The notes under the pieces are model-generated. The model was not told the DNA's origin, searched no databases, and saw nothing but the letters and a program-made list of their open reading frames with translations. The position numbers and the translations under genes are program-made. Positions 46,639 to 54,855 of a stretch of DNA of 64,000 nucleotides are shown piece by piece; position 1 is the first letter of the stretch, and each line of letters opens with the position of its first letter. The stretch is from Mycobacterium sp. DL440 (GTDB lineage Bacteria > Actinomycetota > Actinomycetes > Mycobacteriales > Mycobacteriaceae): assembly GCF_011745145.1 (NCBI RefSeq), contig NZ_CP050191.1:1391991-1455990 (forward strand), read 5' to 3'.

Positions 46639-47636
46639 CGTCCGCGCGCGAGGTTGAAGGACGTCATCACCATATCGAGGATTTCTGGGGTGAGCAGCGC
46701 ACCCGCGTACTCGACCCAGCACCAGCTGCGTGTGGGAACCTCACCCGACGAACTGGCGGTGAGACGGCCGAAGTAGTGGATGTAGCTGCCGGACGTGTCG
46801 AACGTGAATGTGTATGTGTCTGAACCGATATTGGCGTCCAACCTGGTGAGCTTGTTCGCATCGTCGAATACCGGTGTCGCCGTGATGTCGTCGTGTGCGG
46901 TGGTGACACCGTTGGTGACGTGGTACCCGGGACCGAAGGTGACTCCCTCGCGCCCCTGCCAGAAACAGCCGCCGCCCCACTGTCCGTCCGGGTACTCGTG
47001 CATCCATGACACCCACATTCCCTGCAGGTGCCGAACGATGGGTAGCTCTGGGTACACCCGTCCCGGCGGCCCATAGGCATAGTCCTGATGCAGGTATCCC
47101 GAGACGGGGGCACCGTCGATCATTCCGGTGGCGGCCATCAACTCGTGACGGTAATACACCTGCTCGGAGACACCGTCCTGCACCGGAACGTGAACGGTGA
47201 ATACGTCGGTGACATTGGTGCCGTGCATCTCCCAGCGTCCGCTCGCGTCGTACCAGTGGAACCCGTCGGCGTCGCGCGCGATGCTTCCGCTGGGATAGCT
47301 CAGCGTGACCGACTCACCGGCGTCGGCATAGGCCATCGGCTCGAACCAGTCGATGGTCGAGTACTCCGGGAACAGATGCGGCTGCTCGGGTTCGAAGGTG
47401 GGCCGGAGCTTCTTGAACCCCGTGATCGGTGACACCACATGGGTCATTCCGGTGAGGAAGTCATCGGCTCCGCGTAGTCCCCAATATGTCTGTCCCGCAT
47501 CGTCGTCGACCACCGCGCCGATCCACATGCCGGAGAGCGCGACGCCAGGACCCGGTGTCCAGTCCCGGCGGTAGTGGTCCAGCGTCGGCGGCTGCGTGGC
47601 CACGGCGAACTCGATGCCGGCGCGTGCGTTCATCAC
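46635..47636 (-). CDS. Beta-rich (lipocalin/AttH-like) protein of unknown function
   Basis: A 333-residue soluble protein with no signal peptide or membrane helix. It is rich in Trp, Tyr, Gly and beta-strand-like segments (SGMWIGAVVDDDAGQTYWGL, GYLHQDYAYGPPGRVYPELP, WVSWMHEYPDGQWGGGCFW). The overall character resembles two-domain lipocalin-like proteins of the AttH/CrtC superfamily, some of which act on terpenoids, but I cannot place it in a named family. It starts with GTG 47636 or ATG 47633 and is translationally coupled to the seven-helix membrane protein. Its promoter contains the palindrome attributed here to the neighbouring GntR regulator. Confidence 0.72.
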   Translation of the reverse strand: MMNARAGIEFAVATQPPTLDHYRRDWTPGPGVALSGMWIGAVVDDDAGQTYWGLRGADDFLTGMTHVVSPITGFKKLRPTFEPEQPHLFPEYSTIDWFEPMAYADAGESVTLSYPSGSIARDADGFHWYDASGRWEMHGTNVTDVFTVHVPVQDGVSEQVYYRHELMAATGMIDGAPVSGYLHQDYAYGPPGRVYPELPIVRHLQGMWVSWMHEYPDGQWGGGCFWQGREGVTFGPGYHVTNGVTTAHDDITATPVFDDANKLTRLDANIGSDTYTFTFDTSGSYIHYFGRLTASSSGEVPTRSWCWVEYAGALLTPEILDMVMTSFNLARGR

Positions 47637-47674
47637 GCGATACCGCGTGTGTTGGGTTGGTAGATTGACATCAG

Positions 47675-47721
47675 GTCGGCGGGCATGCCCACATCTAAAT
47701 CTCTAAAGGTATCCTTGTAAA
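47675..47721. promoter_or_regulatory. Divergent promoters with operator-like palindrome upstream of the GntR gene
   Basis: Minus-strand promoter: TTTACA (47716-47721 read in reverse), 17-base spacer, TTAGAT (47693-47698 in reverse), driving the two minus-strand genes. Plus-strand promoter: perfect TTGACA (47675-47680) with an A/T-rich -10 region near 47696-47702. Between and over these elements lies AAATCT-CTAA-AGGTAT (47697-47712), a partly symmetric version of the perfect ATACCT-N4-AGGTAT found at mceA. Binding by the adjacent GntR protein is inferred. No gene lies in 47637-47820. Confidence 0.6.
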
Positions 47722-47820
47722 GGGTCGTTGCACGCCTGGAAGCCGTGGGCCGCGGCCGATCGGCTCGTTTGATCATTGCTTCACGTGGTTGCCCACATCG
47801 ATTGGGCGGTAGGGAGAAAA

Positions 47821-48597
47821 GTGGCCAAGCCGATGGCAGGTAAGAGTAAATCGGTCGGCGGTCCAGCGCCCGGCAAGCCCAAACAGATCGCCGACGAGTT
47901 GCGCGGCTTGATCATCTCCGGCGGGCTCGACGAGGGCGACCTGCTCGGCACCGAGGCAGATCTGTTGGAACGCTTCGACGTGTCTCGGCCGTCGCTTCGT
48001 GAGTCGTTGCGGATCCTGGAGGCCGAAGGCCTGATCTCGGTGGTGCGGGGCGCGCTCGGCGGGGTAGTCGTACACCGCCCTGATCAACGGATGACCGCCC
48101 GAGCGGCCGCGCTGGTGCTGCAGACTCGCAGCGTGTCGCTGACCGATGTGTTCGAGGCCGCCGCCGTTATCGAACCCGCACTGGCGCGAATGGTGGCCAT
48201 GTCACGTGGCCGTGAGCGTGCCGCTCAGCGATTGCGCGAGCTTGTGTACGAAATGAAGCGCACCGTGCAGGACCCCGTGGCATGTACCACCGCCATGGTC
48301 GGATTCCACAGTGACATGGTGGAGTTGGCCGGCAATCAAACGCTCATCGTGATCTGCGAGATGATCAACGAGGTGATCACCCGCGCAGCGGTGGCAGATG
48401 TGCTTACGCGAAGTCAACAGGAGCCGATCGCGTCGCGGCGCCGCACGATTCGCGAGTTCGAACAGCTTGTCGACTTGATCACTGCGGGCGACGGCGATGC
48501 CGCGCAGGCGCACTGTGCTGCGCACATGGCCCGCCTGCGGCGGACCCTGCTAGGGGAACGTGGCAGTTCGACGATCGAGGTGAACCACCATCTCTGA
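47821..48597 (+). CDS. GntR-family (FadR subgroup) regulator, Mce1R-like
   Basis: A 258-residue regulator. The winged helix-turn-helix (about residues 16-85) includes KQIADELRGLIISGGLDEGDLL, LERFDVSRPSLRESLRILEAEGLI and VVRGALGGVVV. The C-terminal all-helical ligand domain (about 95-245) resembles the FCD domain of FadR-type proteins. GntR/FadR proteins (Mce1R, Mce2R) sit at the start of the mce1 and mce2 operons of M. tuberculosis and repress them. GTG 47821 has GGGAG about 5 bases upstream; the frame is open to 47776. Likely a repressor of the flanking mce island, released by a lipid-derived ligand. Confidence 0.88.
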   Translation: MAKPMAGKSKSVGGPAPGKPKQIADELRGLIISGGLDEGDLLGTEADLLERFDVSRPSLRESLRILEAEGLISVVRGALGGVVVHRPDQRMTARAAALVLQTRSVSLTDVFEAAAVIEPALARMVAMSRGRERAAQRLRELVYEMKRTVQDPVACTTAMVGFHSDMVELAGNQTLIVICEMINEVITRAAVADVLTRSQQEPIASRRRTIREFEQLVDLITAGDGDAAQAHCAAHMARLRRTLLGERGSSTIEVNHHL

Positions 48598-48621
48598 TAC
48601 CAGGCACTACGTCGGCCCGAA

Positions 48622-48637
48622 AAACATATAAAGGTTT
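48622..48637 (+). promoter_or_regulatory. Operator-like motif upstream of the binding-protein gene
   Basis: AAACAT-ATAA-AGGTTT matches the half-site spacing of the perfect palindrome at mceA and of the site upstream of the GntR gene. CATATAAAGG also contains a TATAAA -10-like element (48627-48632). The site lies about 100 bases before the start of the binding-protein gene, just after the GntR stop. Confidence 0.5.
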
Positions 48638-48738
48638 CTCTGGACTCCGCCTTGATGGTGGGTTAGCTTTGATCGACCCGAATTGTCAGATGTTTCGCCG
48701 GAGCTCTGCCGGCGCTCGACATGCTGGAGAGACGCTCT

Positions 48739-49848
48739 ATGGCCGACGTGACCCCGGCGCGCATCGGATTGCTCATCGACTATCTGGATGAGGACGGCAA
48801 GTACGACGAGAACATCCTTCCAGCACTGCAACTCGTCGCTGACGAATTCCTGGAGCACGGAATATCCGAGCGGCCGGTCGAATTCGTCGTACGTGCGGTT
48901 CAGGGGTTGCCGAACGGGACTTTTCGTGCGGTGCGCGACGCTTTCTATGAGCTGGTGGAAGCGGATGCTTTGGTGATCTTCGGGCCGTGGGTGTCGGAGA
49001 ACGGTGTCGCGCTGCGCAGGTATGTCGAACACCTTGCGGAGGTACCGATCATCACGATGGCGGCGTCGGAAAGCATGTTGGGGGAGTGGGTTTTCGGGCT
49101 TCCGGCAGGATCCATGGAGGAAGAGCCGATCATCATGGCCGCCGTCGCGGCACTCGATGGGTGCCGCTCCGTGGGACTTGCCTTCGAGGACAGTCTCATT
49201 GGCCGCGAATACCTGAGAACGACTCGAGAGGCATGTCGGCACGCGGGGTTGACGATCACGGGCGATGTGGCGATTCCGCAGGTTGAATTCGACAAGCGAG
49301 CCGCGATGTCCGCGCTGGCGGAAGGCAAGCCCGACGCAATCATGCATGTCGGTTTCGGCCTGGGACTCATCGGCATGAACGCTGCGCTGGAGGGCATCGG
49401 TTGGATGCCGCCGCGTTACACGACGACCGCGTTCGAATTCGCCGCCACTGGGCCGTGGTGGCGTGAGCAACTCGCCGGTTGGGTCGGGCTTGATCAGTAC
49501 GACGAACGAAATATGACCGGGCAAGCGTTCCTGGATCGTTTCGAGCGAGCCTACGGGCGGCGTCCCGCGTATTTCTTTCCCCTGTACTGCTACGACGTTG
49601 GCCGGCTCATGATGACCGCGCTTGCCGGTGCTCGGCCGTTGACGGGCCCGGCTGTCAAAGCGGCGTTGGAGCGCATCAAGATGCTGCCTGCGGCGACTGG
49701 TGCCCCCGGGACACGACTGAGGTTCGGAAAGTTCATCCGGCACGGCTGGGTCGGCAGTGAATTTCTGGTCGCGCGAAGAGTGCTCGATGATGGCAGCGCT
49801 TCAGTACTGCACGCAACGATCGAGGGCCCCGTAACCGTCCGGCCATAG
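48739..49848 (+). CDS. Leucine-binding-protein-like ligand-binding protein without signal peptide
   Basis: A 369-residue type I periplasmic-binding-fold protein (Leu/Ile/Val-binding family). It starts ADVTPARIGLLIDYLDEDGKY and has VIFGPWVSENGVALRRYVEH, PIITMAASES, VGLAFEDSLIGREYLRTTREA and the C-terminal YFFPLYCYDVGRLMMTALAGA. ATG 48739 has GGAGAG 8 bases upstream; ATG 48721 is also possible. Neither start gives a signal peptide or lipobox, so the protein should be cytosolic. No ABC permease or ATPase gene accompanies it. It occupies the place where yrbEA and yrbEB usually stand before mceA. AmiC, a cytosolic member of the fold, is a ligand sensor, so a sensing role is possible here. Confidence 0.82.
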   Translation: MADVTPARIGLLIDYLDEDGKYDENILPALQLVADEFLEHGISERPVEFVVRAVQGLPNGTFRAVRDAFYELVEADALVIFGPWVSENGVALRRYVEHLAEVPIITMAASESMLGEWVFGLPAGSMEEEPIIMAAVAALDGCRSVGLAFEDSLIGREYLRTTREACRHAGLTITGDVAIPQVEFDKRAAMSALAEGKPDAIMHVGFGLGLIGMNAALEGIGWMPPRYTTTAFEFAATGPWWREQLAGWVGLDQYDERNMTGQAFLDRFERAYGRRPAYFFPLYCYDVGRLMMTALAGARPLTGPAVKAALERIKMLPAATGAPGTRLRFGKFIRHGWVGSEFLVARRVLDDGSASVLHATIEGPVTVRP

Positions 49849-50058
49849 CGAAAAGTTCCGAATACATCTATATATATCCATTCGTTCGGCCATCGAGATG
49901 AGGTGGTGGTTCGGTGGACTTGTCGCGCGTCCGGGTCTGGTGTGCCAGTCGTTCGCGGGCATTGTGGACTGCCCATCAGGGCTTTGAACTGTGTATTTAT
50001 CGCGGATTAGACGTGGCTGACACTGTGTGGTTGTCGCCGAGCGTTGCACGCAAAGGGG

Positions 50059-50099
50059 TAGACAACCGGATGCGCGCTGCGTTATACCTATAGAGGTAT
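50059..50099 (+). promoter_or_regulatory. mceA promoter with perfect palindromic operator
   Basis: TAGACA (50059-50064), 17-base spacer, TTATAC (50082-50087) form a sigma-A-like promoter. ATACCT-ATAG-AGGTAT (50084-50099) is a perfect inverted repeat that overlaps the -10 and the predicted transcription start, an ideal repressor position. The rest of the 49849-50097 gap is AT-rich near 49860-49880 (CATCTATATATATCC) but shows no gene. Confidence 0.65.
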
Positions 50100-51393
50100 G
50101 AGGCGTTCAGATCGCCGAACACGGGACGGACGCGAATCTGCACGGGGTGATCAGGGGTGGAGGGCTGTGGAGCGCCGCAACGTGAGCCGACACGGGAATG
50201 GCACCGTACGTGCATGGCCGCGCCTGGTAGCCGGAATGCTGACGGTGCTGATCATCGGGCTGGCGATCACCTTGGTAGCGCTACTGTTTCGTGGTGATCT
50301 GAGCTCGGCGGCCCCGGTGACGGTGATCTCGTCACGTGCTGGACTGGTGATGAACCCCGACGCCAAGGTCAAACTGCGGGGCGTCCAAGTCGGAGCGGTC
50401 AAGTCGCTGGAGACGTTGCCCGACGGGCGCGCGATATTGCATCTGGCGATGGATCCCGCACAGCTGCGCAACATTCCGGCCAACGTCGGGGTCGACATCG
50501 CATCGACCACGGTGTTCGGCGCGAAGTACGTTCAGCTCATCGACCCTGCAGATCCGTCATCGCAGACGATGTCTGCTGGTCAAGTGCTCGACGCCGCACG
50601 GGTGACCGTTGAAGTCAACACCGTTTTCGAACAACTCACCGCGGTGCTGTCGACGATCGATCCGGCCAAGCTCAACCAGACACTGGGCGCGATCGCCTCC
50701 GCCATCGATGGGCGCGGGCAGACGATCGGCCAGATGCTGGTGGACCTGGACACTTACCTCGCTACGCTGGAACCCGGACTGCCGGCGCTGAGCCACGACT
50801 TGGCCACTGCGCCAACAGTCTTCAATGCGTATGCCGATGCGGCACCCGACCTGCTCACCGCTGCCGGCAACGCAAGCAGAATCAGTCAGAGCATTGTTGA
50901 CGAGCAACACAACCTCGATGCCTTTCTGGTCAGCGTGATCGGGCTGGCCGGTATCGGCAATGACGTGTTGACGGCCAACCGCGCCCCGCTGACCGACGCT
51001 GTGCGTCTGCTAGTACCGACTACCGATTTGACCGGCCAGTACAACCAAGCCTTGTACTGCCTGATGGGAGGGTTGATCCAAGCCGCCTACATCAAGCAAC
51101 CGCAGGTGCCCGGAGCCATGGTCAACGCAGGGTTCGTCCTGGGCAAGGAACGCTACCGGTACCCGATTGATCTGCCGAAGGTCGCCGCGACCGGTGGTCC
51201 ACAATGCGTCGCTGGGTTACCGAACGTGCGCTATCTGTCCCGGCCGCCGTTCGTCGTCGCCGACGTCGGCACCAATCCGGCTCGATACGGCAACGAAGGC
51301 ATCCTGCTGAACACTGATGCGCTCAAGCAACGGCTGTTTGGACCGATAGACGGGCCACCCCGCAACTCCGCCCAAATCGGGCAACCCGGATGA
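50098..51393 (+). CDS. mceA: Mce family protein, MceA position
   Basis: A 431-residue MCE protein, the first of six. A basic N-terminus precedes one membrane helix (about 44-65, VAGMLTVLIIGLAITLVALLF); the MCE domain follows (about 75-160, SRAGLVMNPDAKVKLRGVQVGAV, TVFGAKYVQLIDP), then a helical region and a C-terminal domain with paired Cys (ALYCLMGG, GPQCVAG). MceA-F proteins form a hexameric needle that carries lipids across the cell envelope. ATG 50098 lies almost at the predicted transcript start, so translation may be leaderless; GTG 50167, with GGAGGG upstream, is an alternative that still keeps the helix. No YrbE/MlaE permease gene precedes it. Confidence 0.9.
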   Translation: MRRSDRRTRDGRESARGDQGWRAVERRNVSRHGNGTVRAWPRLVAGMLTVLIIGLAITLVALLFRGDLSSAAPVTVISSRAGLVMNPDAKVKLRGVQVGAVKSLETLPDGRAILHLAMDPAQLRNIPANVGVDIASTTVFGAKYVQLIDPADPSSQTMSAGQVLDAARVTVEVNTVFEQLTAVLSTIDPAKLNQTLGAIASAIDGRGQTIGQMLVDLDTYLATLEPGLPALSHDLATAPTVFNAYADAAPDLLTAAGNASRISQSIVDEQHNLDAFLVSVIGLAGIGNDVLTANRAPLTDAVRLLVPTTDLTGQYNQALYCLMGGLIQAAYIKQPQVPGAMVNAGFVLGKERYRYPIDLPKVAATGGPQCVAGLPNVRYLSRPPFVVADVGTNPARYGNEGILLNTDALKQRLFGPIDGPPRNSAQIGQPG

Positions 51394-52418
51394 AGCGCTC
51401 GACGACGGTCACGGCGCTCAAGTTCGGTGTCTTCGGCGTTGTGATGGCGGTGCTGACCACCTGCCTGTTCTTTGTTTTCGGCCAGTACCGGACCGGATCG
51501 TCGCAGGAATACTCGGCCGTCTTCGCCGACGCTTCCCGATTGAAGACGGGGGACTCGGTGCGGGTGGCCGGCATCCGGGTCGGCACGGTCGACAGCGTCA
51601 CACTCCGGTCGGACACCACGGTGCTGGTCACCTTCGATGCCGATCGCACTGCGGTGCTCACCACCGGGACGAGGGCGGTGGTGCGCTATCTCAACCTGAC
51701 AGGAGATCGCTACCTCGAACTCGCCGCTGCACCGGGGCCGACCACGATCTTGTCCGTTGGCGCTCAGATTCCTGTCGAACGTACCGCGCCGGCACTCGAT
51801 CTCGATCTACTCCTGGGCGGCCTGCGTCCGGTGACCCAGGGTTTGAATCCCGACGACATCAATGCGCTCACCCAGTCGTTGCTGCAGGTCCTGCAAGGGC
51901 AGGGCGGCGCGCTGCACTCGCTGCTGTCGGAAACATCGTCGTTCACCACTGACCTGGCCAACAACGATCAACTCGTTGCGCAACTCATCGACAACCTCAA
52001 CGCGGCCGTGGGCACGCTGGCCAAGGACGGCGAAAAGTTCGCCGGCACGATCGGTCGCCTACAACAGCTCGCCAGTGAGCTTGCCGCAGATCGTGATCCG
52101 GTCGGGAAGGCGATCACTGCCCTCGACAAGGGCACCGCGTCGCTGGCCGATCTGCTCACCCACGCACGTCCGCCGCTGGCCGGCACCGTCGATGAACTCA
52201 ACCGCCTCGCCTCAAACCTGGACACGCAGAAAGATCATCTCGACGCCGGACTGCAGCGGATGCCGCACAACTATCGCAAGCTTGCGCGGCTGGGCGCCTA
52301 CGGCAGCTTCTTCAACTACTACCTGTGTGGCGTGGCAGTCCGAGTCACCGATCTGGAAGGACGTACGGCGGTCTTCCCCTGGATGAAGCAAGAAACGGGA
52401 AGGTGCTCGGACAACTGA
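51390..52418 (+). CDS. mceB: Mce family protein, MceB position
   Basis: A 342-residue MCE protein. The N-terminal membrane helix (about 12-31, FGVFGVVMAVLTTCLFFVFG) is followed by the MCE domain (EYSAVFADASRLKTGDSVRVAGIRVG, LNLTGDRYLELA) and a helical region with LSETSSFTTDLANNDQLV. The C-terminal FFNYYLCGVAVRV is characteristic of MceB. The ATG overlaps the mceA stop by 4 bases. It is one of six ring subunits expected to stack into a lipid channel. Confidence 0.93.
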   Translation: MKRSTTVTALKFGVFGVVMAVLTTCLFFVFGQYRTGSSQEYSAVFADASRLKTGDSVRVAGIRVGTVDSVTLRSDTTVLVTFDADRTAVLTTGTRAVVRYLNLTGDRYLELAAAPGPTTILSVGAQIPVERTAPALDLDLLLGGLRPVTQGLNPDDINALTQSLLQVLQGQGGALHSLLSETSSFTTDLANNDQLVAQLIDNLNAAVGTLAKDGEKFAGTIGRLQQLASELAADRDPVGKAITALDKGTASLADLLTHARPPLAGTVDELNRLASNLDTQKDHLDAGLQRMPHNYRKLARLGAYGSFFNYYLCGVAVRVTDLEGRTAVFPWMKQETGRCSDN

Positions 52419-53515
52419 TGCTGAAATACCGTGGACCCCAGTTGGTTCGACGCGGCATCATCGGCCTCGTTATCACCATTCTGGTCATCGCCGTCGGGTT
52501 GCGGACCCCGCAGTTGGTGTCCTACGCCACCGAGATCCGATATCAGGCCCTGTTTGATCAAGCGGGCGGATTAACCACCGGCAACGACATCACGATGTCG
52601 GGAACGAAGGTCGGCACGGTATCGGATGTCGAGCTTCACGATGGGCAGGCCCTGGTCACCTTCTCCCTCAGCAGTGGAATTCCGCTGGGATCGCAAACCA
52701 CCGCCCACATCCGCACCGGTTCGCTGCTGGGACAGCGGGTGCTGACCCTGAGCACCCGCGGACCCGGCAGGATGCGACCCCTGGAGCTCATCCCAGCGGC
52801 CCGCACCTCCTCGCCGTACTCACTCACAGAAGCCGTAGGTGACCTCACCACCGACATCGCCGGCACAGACACCGGCACGCTCAACCAGTCCCTCGACGCC
52901 CTCTCGGCCACCATCGACGCAGTCTCTCCGGATCTAGGATCGACCTTCGACGGGCTCACCCGATTGTCGCGGGCACTGAATGCACGTAACCAAACTCTGG
53001 GTGAGCTGTTCAAACACGTCGGCGATGTCAGTGCGGTTCTCTCCGAGCGCAGCCAACAGGTCAACACCCTCATCCTCGACGGCAACGCATTGCTCGACGT
53101 CCTCGTTGAAGTGCGCCAGGCCATCGTTGAACTGCTCGCCAACACCTCGGTAGTGGCCAACCAGCTCACCGGCCTGGTGCACGACAACGAGGCCGAACTG
53201 GCGCCCACGCTCGACAAGCTCAACGCCGTCACCGCTGTCCTGGAGAAGAACCGCGACAACATTGCCAAGGCGCTGCCCGGATTGGCGCAGTACGAACTCA
53301 GCACCGGTGAGCTGGTATCCAGCGGCCCGTACTACCAAGCCCAGATCGCCAACCTGAGCATGCCGCAACTGTTACAGCCGTTCTTGGACTATGCCTTCGG
53401 ATTCCGCCGAGGAGAAAATGCGGGGCAGCCGCCCGATAATGCGGGTCCCCGAGCGGAGTTCCCGTTCCCGCGCAACGGTATTCCGCAACCTCAAGAACGG
53501 TGGGGTCCGCCATGA
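52418..53515 (+). CDS. mceC: Mce family protein, MceC position
   Basis: A 365-residue MCE protein: N-terminal helix (about 12-29, GIIGLVITILVIAVGLRT), MCE domain (YQALFDQAGGLTTGNDITMSGTKVG, TGSLLGQRVLTL), a long coiled-coil region with DLGSTFDGLTRLSRALNARN, and a Pro-rich C-terminus. ATG 52418 shares one base with the mceB stop (TGATG). GTG 52404 is in frame but less likely. Same operon as mceA and mceB. Confidence 0.92.
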   Translation: MLKYRGPQLVRRGIIGLVITILVIAVGLRTPQLVSYATEIRYQALFDQAGGLTTGNDITMSGTKVGTVSDVELHDGQALVTFSLSSGIPLGSQTTAHIRTGSLLGQRVLTLSTRGPGRMRPLELIPAARTSSPYSLTEAVGDLTTDIAGTDTGTLNQSLDALSATIDAVSPDLGSTFDGLTRLSRALNARNQTLGELFKHVGDVSAVLSERSQQVNTLILDGNALLDVLVEVRQAIVELLANTSVVANQLTGLVHDNEAELAPTLDKLNAVTAVLEKNRDNIAKALPGLAQYELSTGELVSSGPYYQAQIANLSMPQLLQPFLDYAFGFRRGENAGQPPDNAGPRAEFPFPRNGIPQPQERWGPP

Positions 53516-54855
53516 TCGCTCGCCGACGCACCTCGCTGGCAGGTGTACTCATCGCGTTGACCCTCGCTGCGGGCGCAGTGTTGGTGCACGCCTCGTTCTT
53601 TGGCGGGAAAACGTTGACTGCCTACTTCACCTCTGCGACGGCCATTTATCCGGGCGACGACGTCCGGGTGGCTGGAATCAAGGTCGGCACCATCACTGCC
53701 ATCGCACCCGAGGGTAGCTGGGTGAGGATGTCGTTGGACATCGACCGTGGCGTGCCCATCCCAGCGGACGCCAAAGCCGTCATCGTCGCCGCCAATCTGC
53801 TCGCTGCCCGCTACGTCGAACTCACCCCGGCCTACCGGTCGAGCGACCCCCACGCCAACGGCCCCACCATGGTCGACCACGCAGTGATCCCGATCGATCG
53901 CACCGCCGTCCCGGTCGAATGGGACGAAGTGAAATCCCAACTGATGCGTCTGGCAACCGAATTAGGCCCGGACAGCCACGTTTCGACTCCGGCGATCGCC
54001 CGGTTCATCGACAGCACTGCCAACGCACTCAACGGCAACGGTGACAAACTCCGCGAAACGCTGGGCCAACTCTCCGGCGTTGGGCGGATCCTGGCCGACG
54101 GCAGCGGAAACATCGCCGACACCGTCAAGAACCTACAGACGCTCGTCACTGTACTGCGCGACACCAACCCCCAAATCGTGGAATTCCAAGGCCGATTCGC
54201 AACGCTGACCAGCGTCCTCGACGACAACCGCACCGACCTCGACGCCGCCCTGGACAATTTGTCATCGGCGCTCGGCGAAGTCCAACGATTCATCGCCGGC
54301 ACCCGCGACAAAACCAGCGAACAACTCCAACGCCTGGCCAATGTCACCACCAACCTCGTCGAGCATCGCAACGATCTCGAGCAGCTCCTTCACGTGACAC
54401 CGACTGCGCTCGCCAACGGCTACGCCGACTACAACCCCGACACCGGCACCATTCTCGGCTCGATTTCGTTCACGAACTTCGCCAACCCGGTGCAGTTCAT
54501 CTGTGCCGCCATCGGCGCAGTCAAGAACACCACCGCGTCAGAAACCGCGAAACTGTGCGCCCAGTACCTCGGTCCGGCGTTGGACCAGCTCAACTTCAAC
54601 AACCTGCCTGTCCCGATCAACCCCGCGCTCGCTCCGTCGCCGCGCAACGTTGTCTACACCGACCCTGCCCTGGCACCCGGCGGGGTCGGAGGAGCCCCCG
54701 TAGCCGCCGAACAGCCGCCTTCGGTTTCGGCTCATACGCCACCCACTGTGCCGCGCGTGGAGAACCTGTTGCTGCCCACCCCTGCGATGCAACCACCACC
54801 CCCGACCGAAGAACTCGGGCCCGCGCCCCCCACCGAAGGGACACCCCCATCATGA
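53512..54855 (+). CDS. mceD: Mce family protein, MceD position
   Basis: A 447-residue MCE protein. The N-terminal helix (about 8-27, SLAGVLIALTLAAGAVLVHA) is followed by the MCE domain (TAYFTSATAIYPGDDVRVAGIKVGT, AANLLAARYVELTP), the conserved VPVEWDEVKSQLMRLATELG, and a long helical segment. The last 90 residues are Pro-rich (PPPPTEELGPAPPTEGTPPS) and probably disordered, typical of MceD. ATG 53512 overlaps the mceC stop by 4 bases. Confidence 0.93.
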   Translation: MIARRRTSLAGVLIALTLAAGAVLVHASFFGGKTLTAYFTSATAIYPGDDVRVAGIKVGTITAIAPEGSWVRMSLDIDRGVPIPADAKAVIVAANLLAARYVELTPAYRSSDPHANGPTMVDHAVIPIDRTAVPVEWDEVKSQLMRLATELGPDSHVSTPAIARFIDSTANALNGNGDKLRETLGQLSGVGRILADGSGNIADTVKNLQTLVTVLRDTNPQIVEFQGRFATLTSVLDDNRTDLDAALDNLSSALGEVQRFIAGTRDKTSEQLQRLANVTTNLVEHRNDLEQLLHVTPTALANGYADYNPDTGTILGSISFTNFANPVQFICAAIGAVKNTTASETAKLCAQYLGPALDQLNFNNLPVPINPALAPSPRNVVYTDPALAPGGVGGAPVAAEQPPSVSAHTPPTVPRVENLLLPTPAMQPPPPTEELGPAPPTEGTPPS

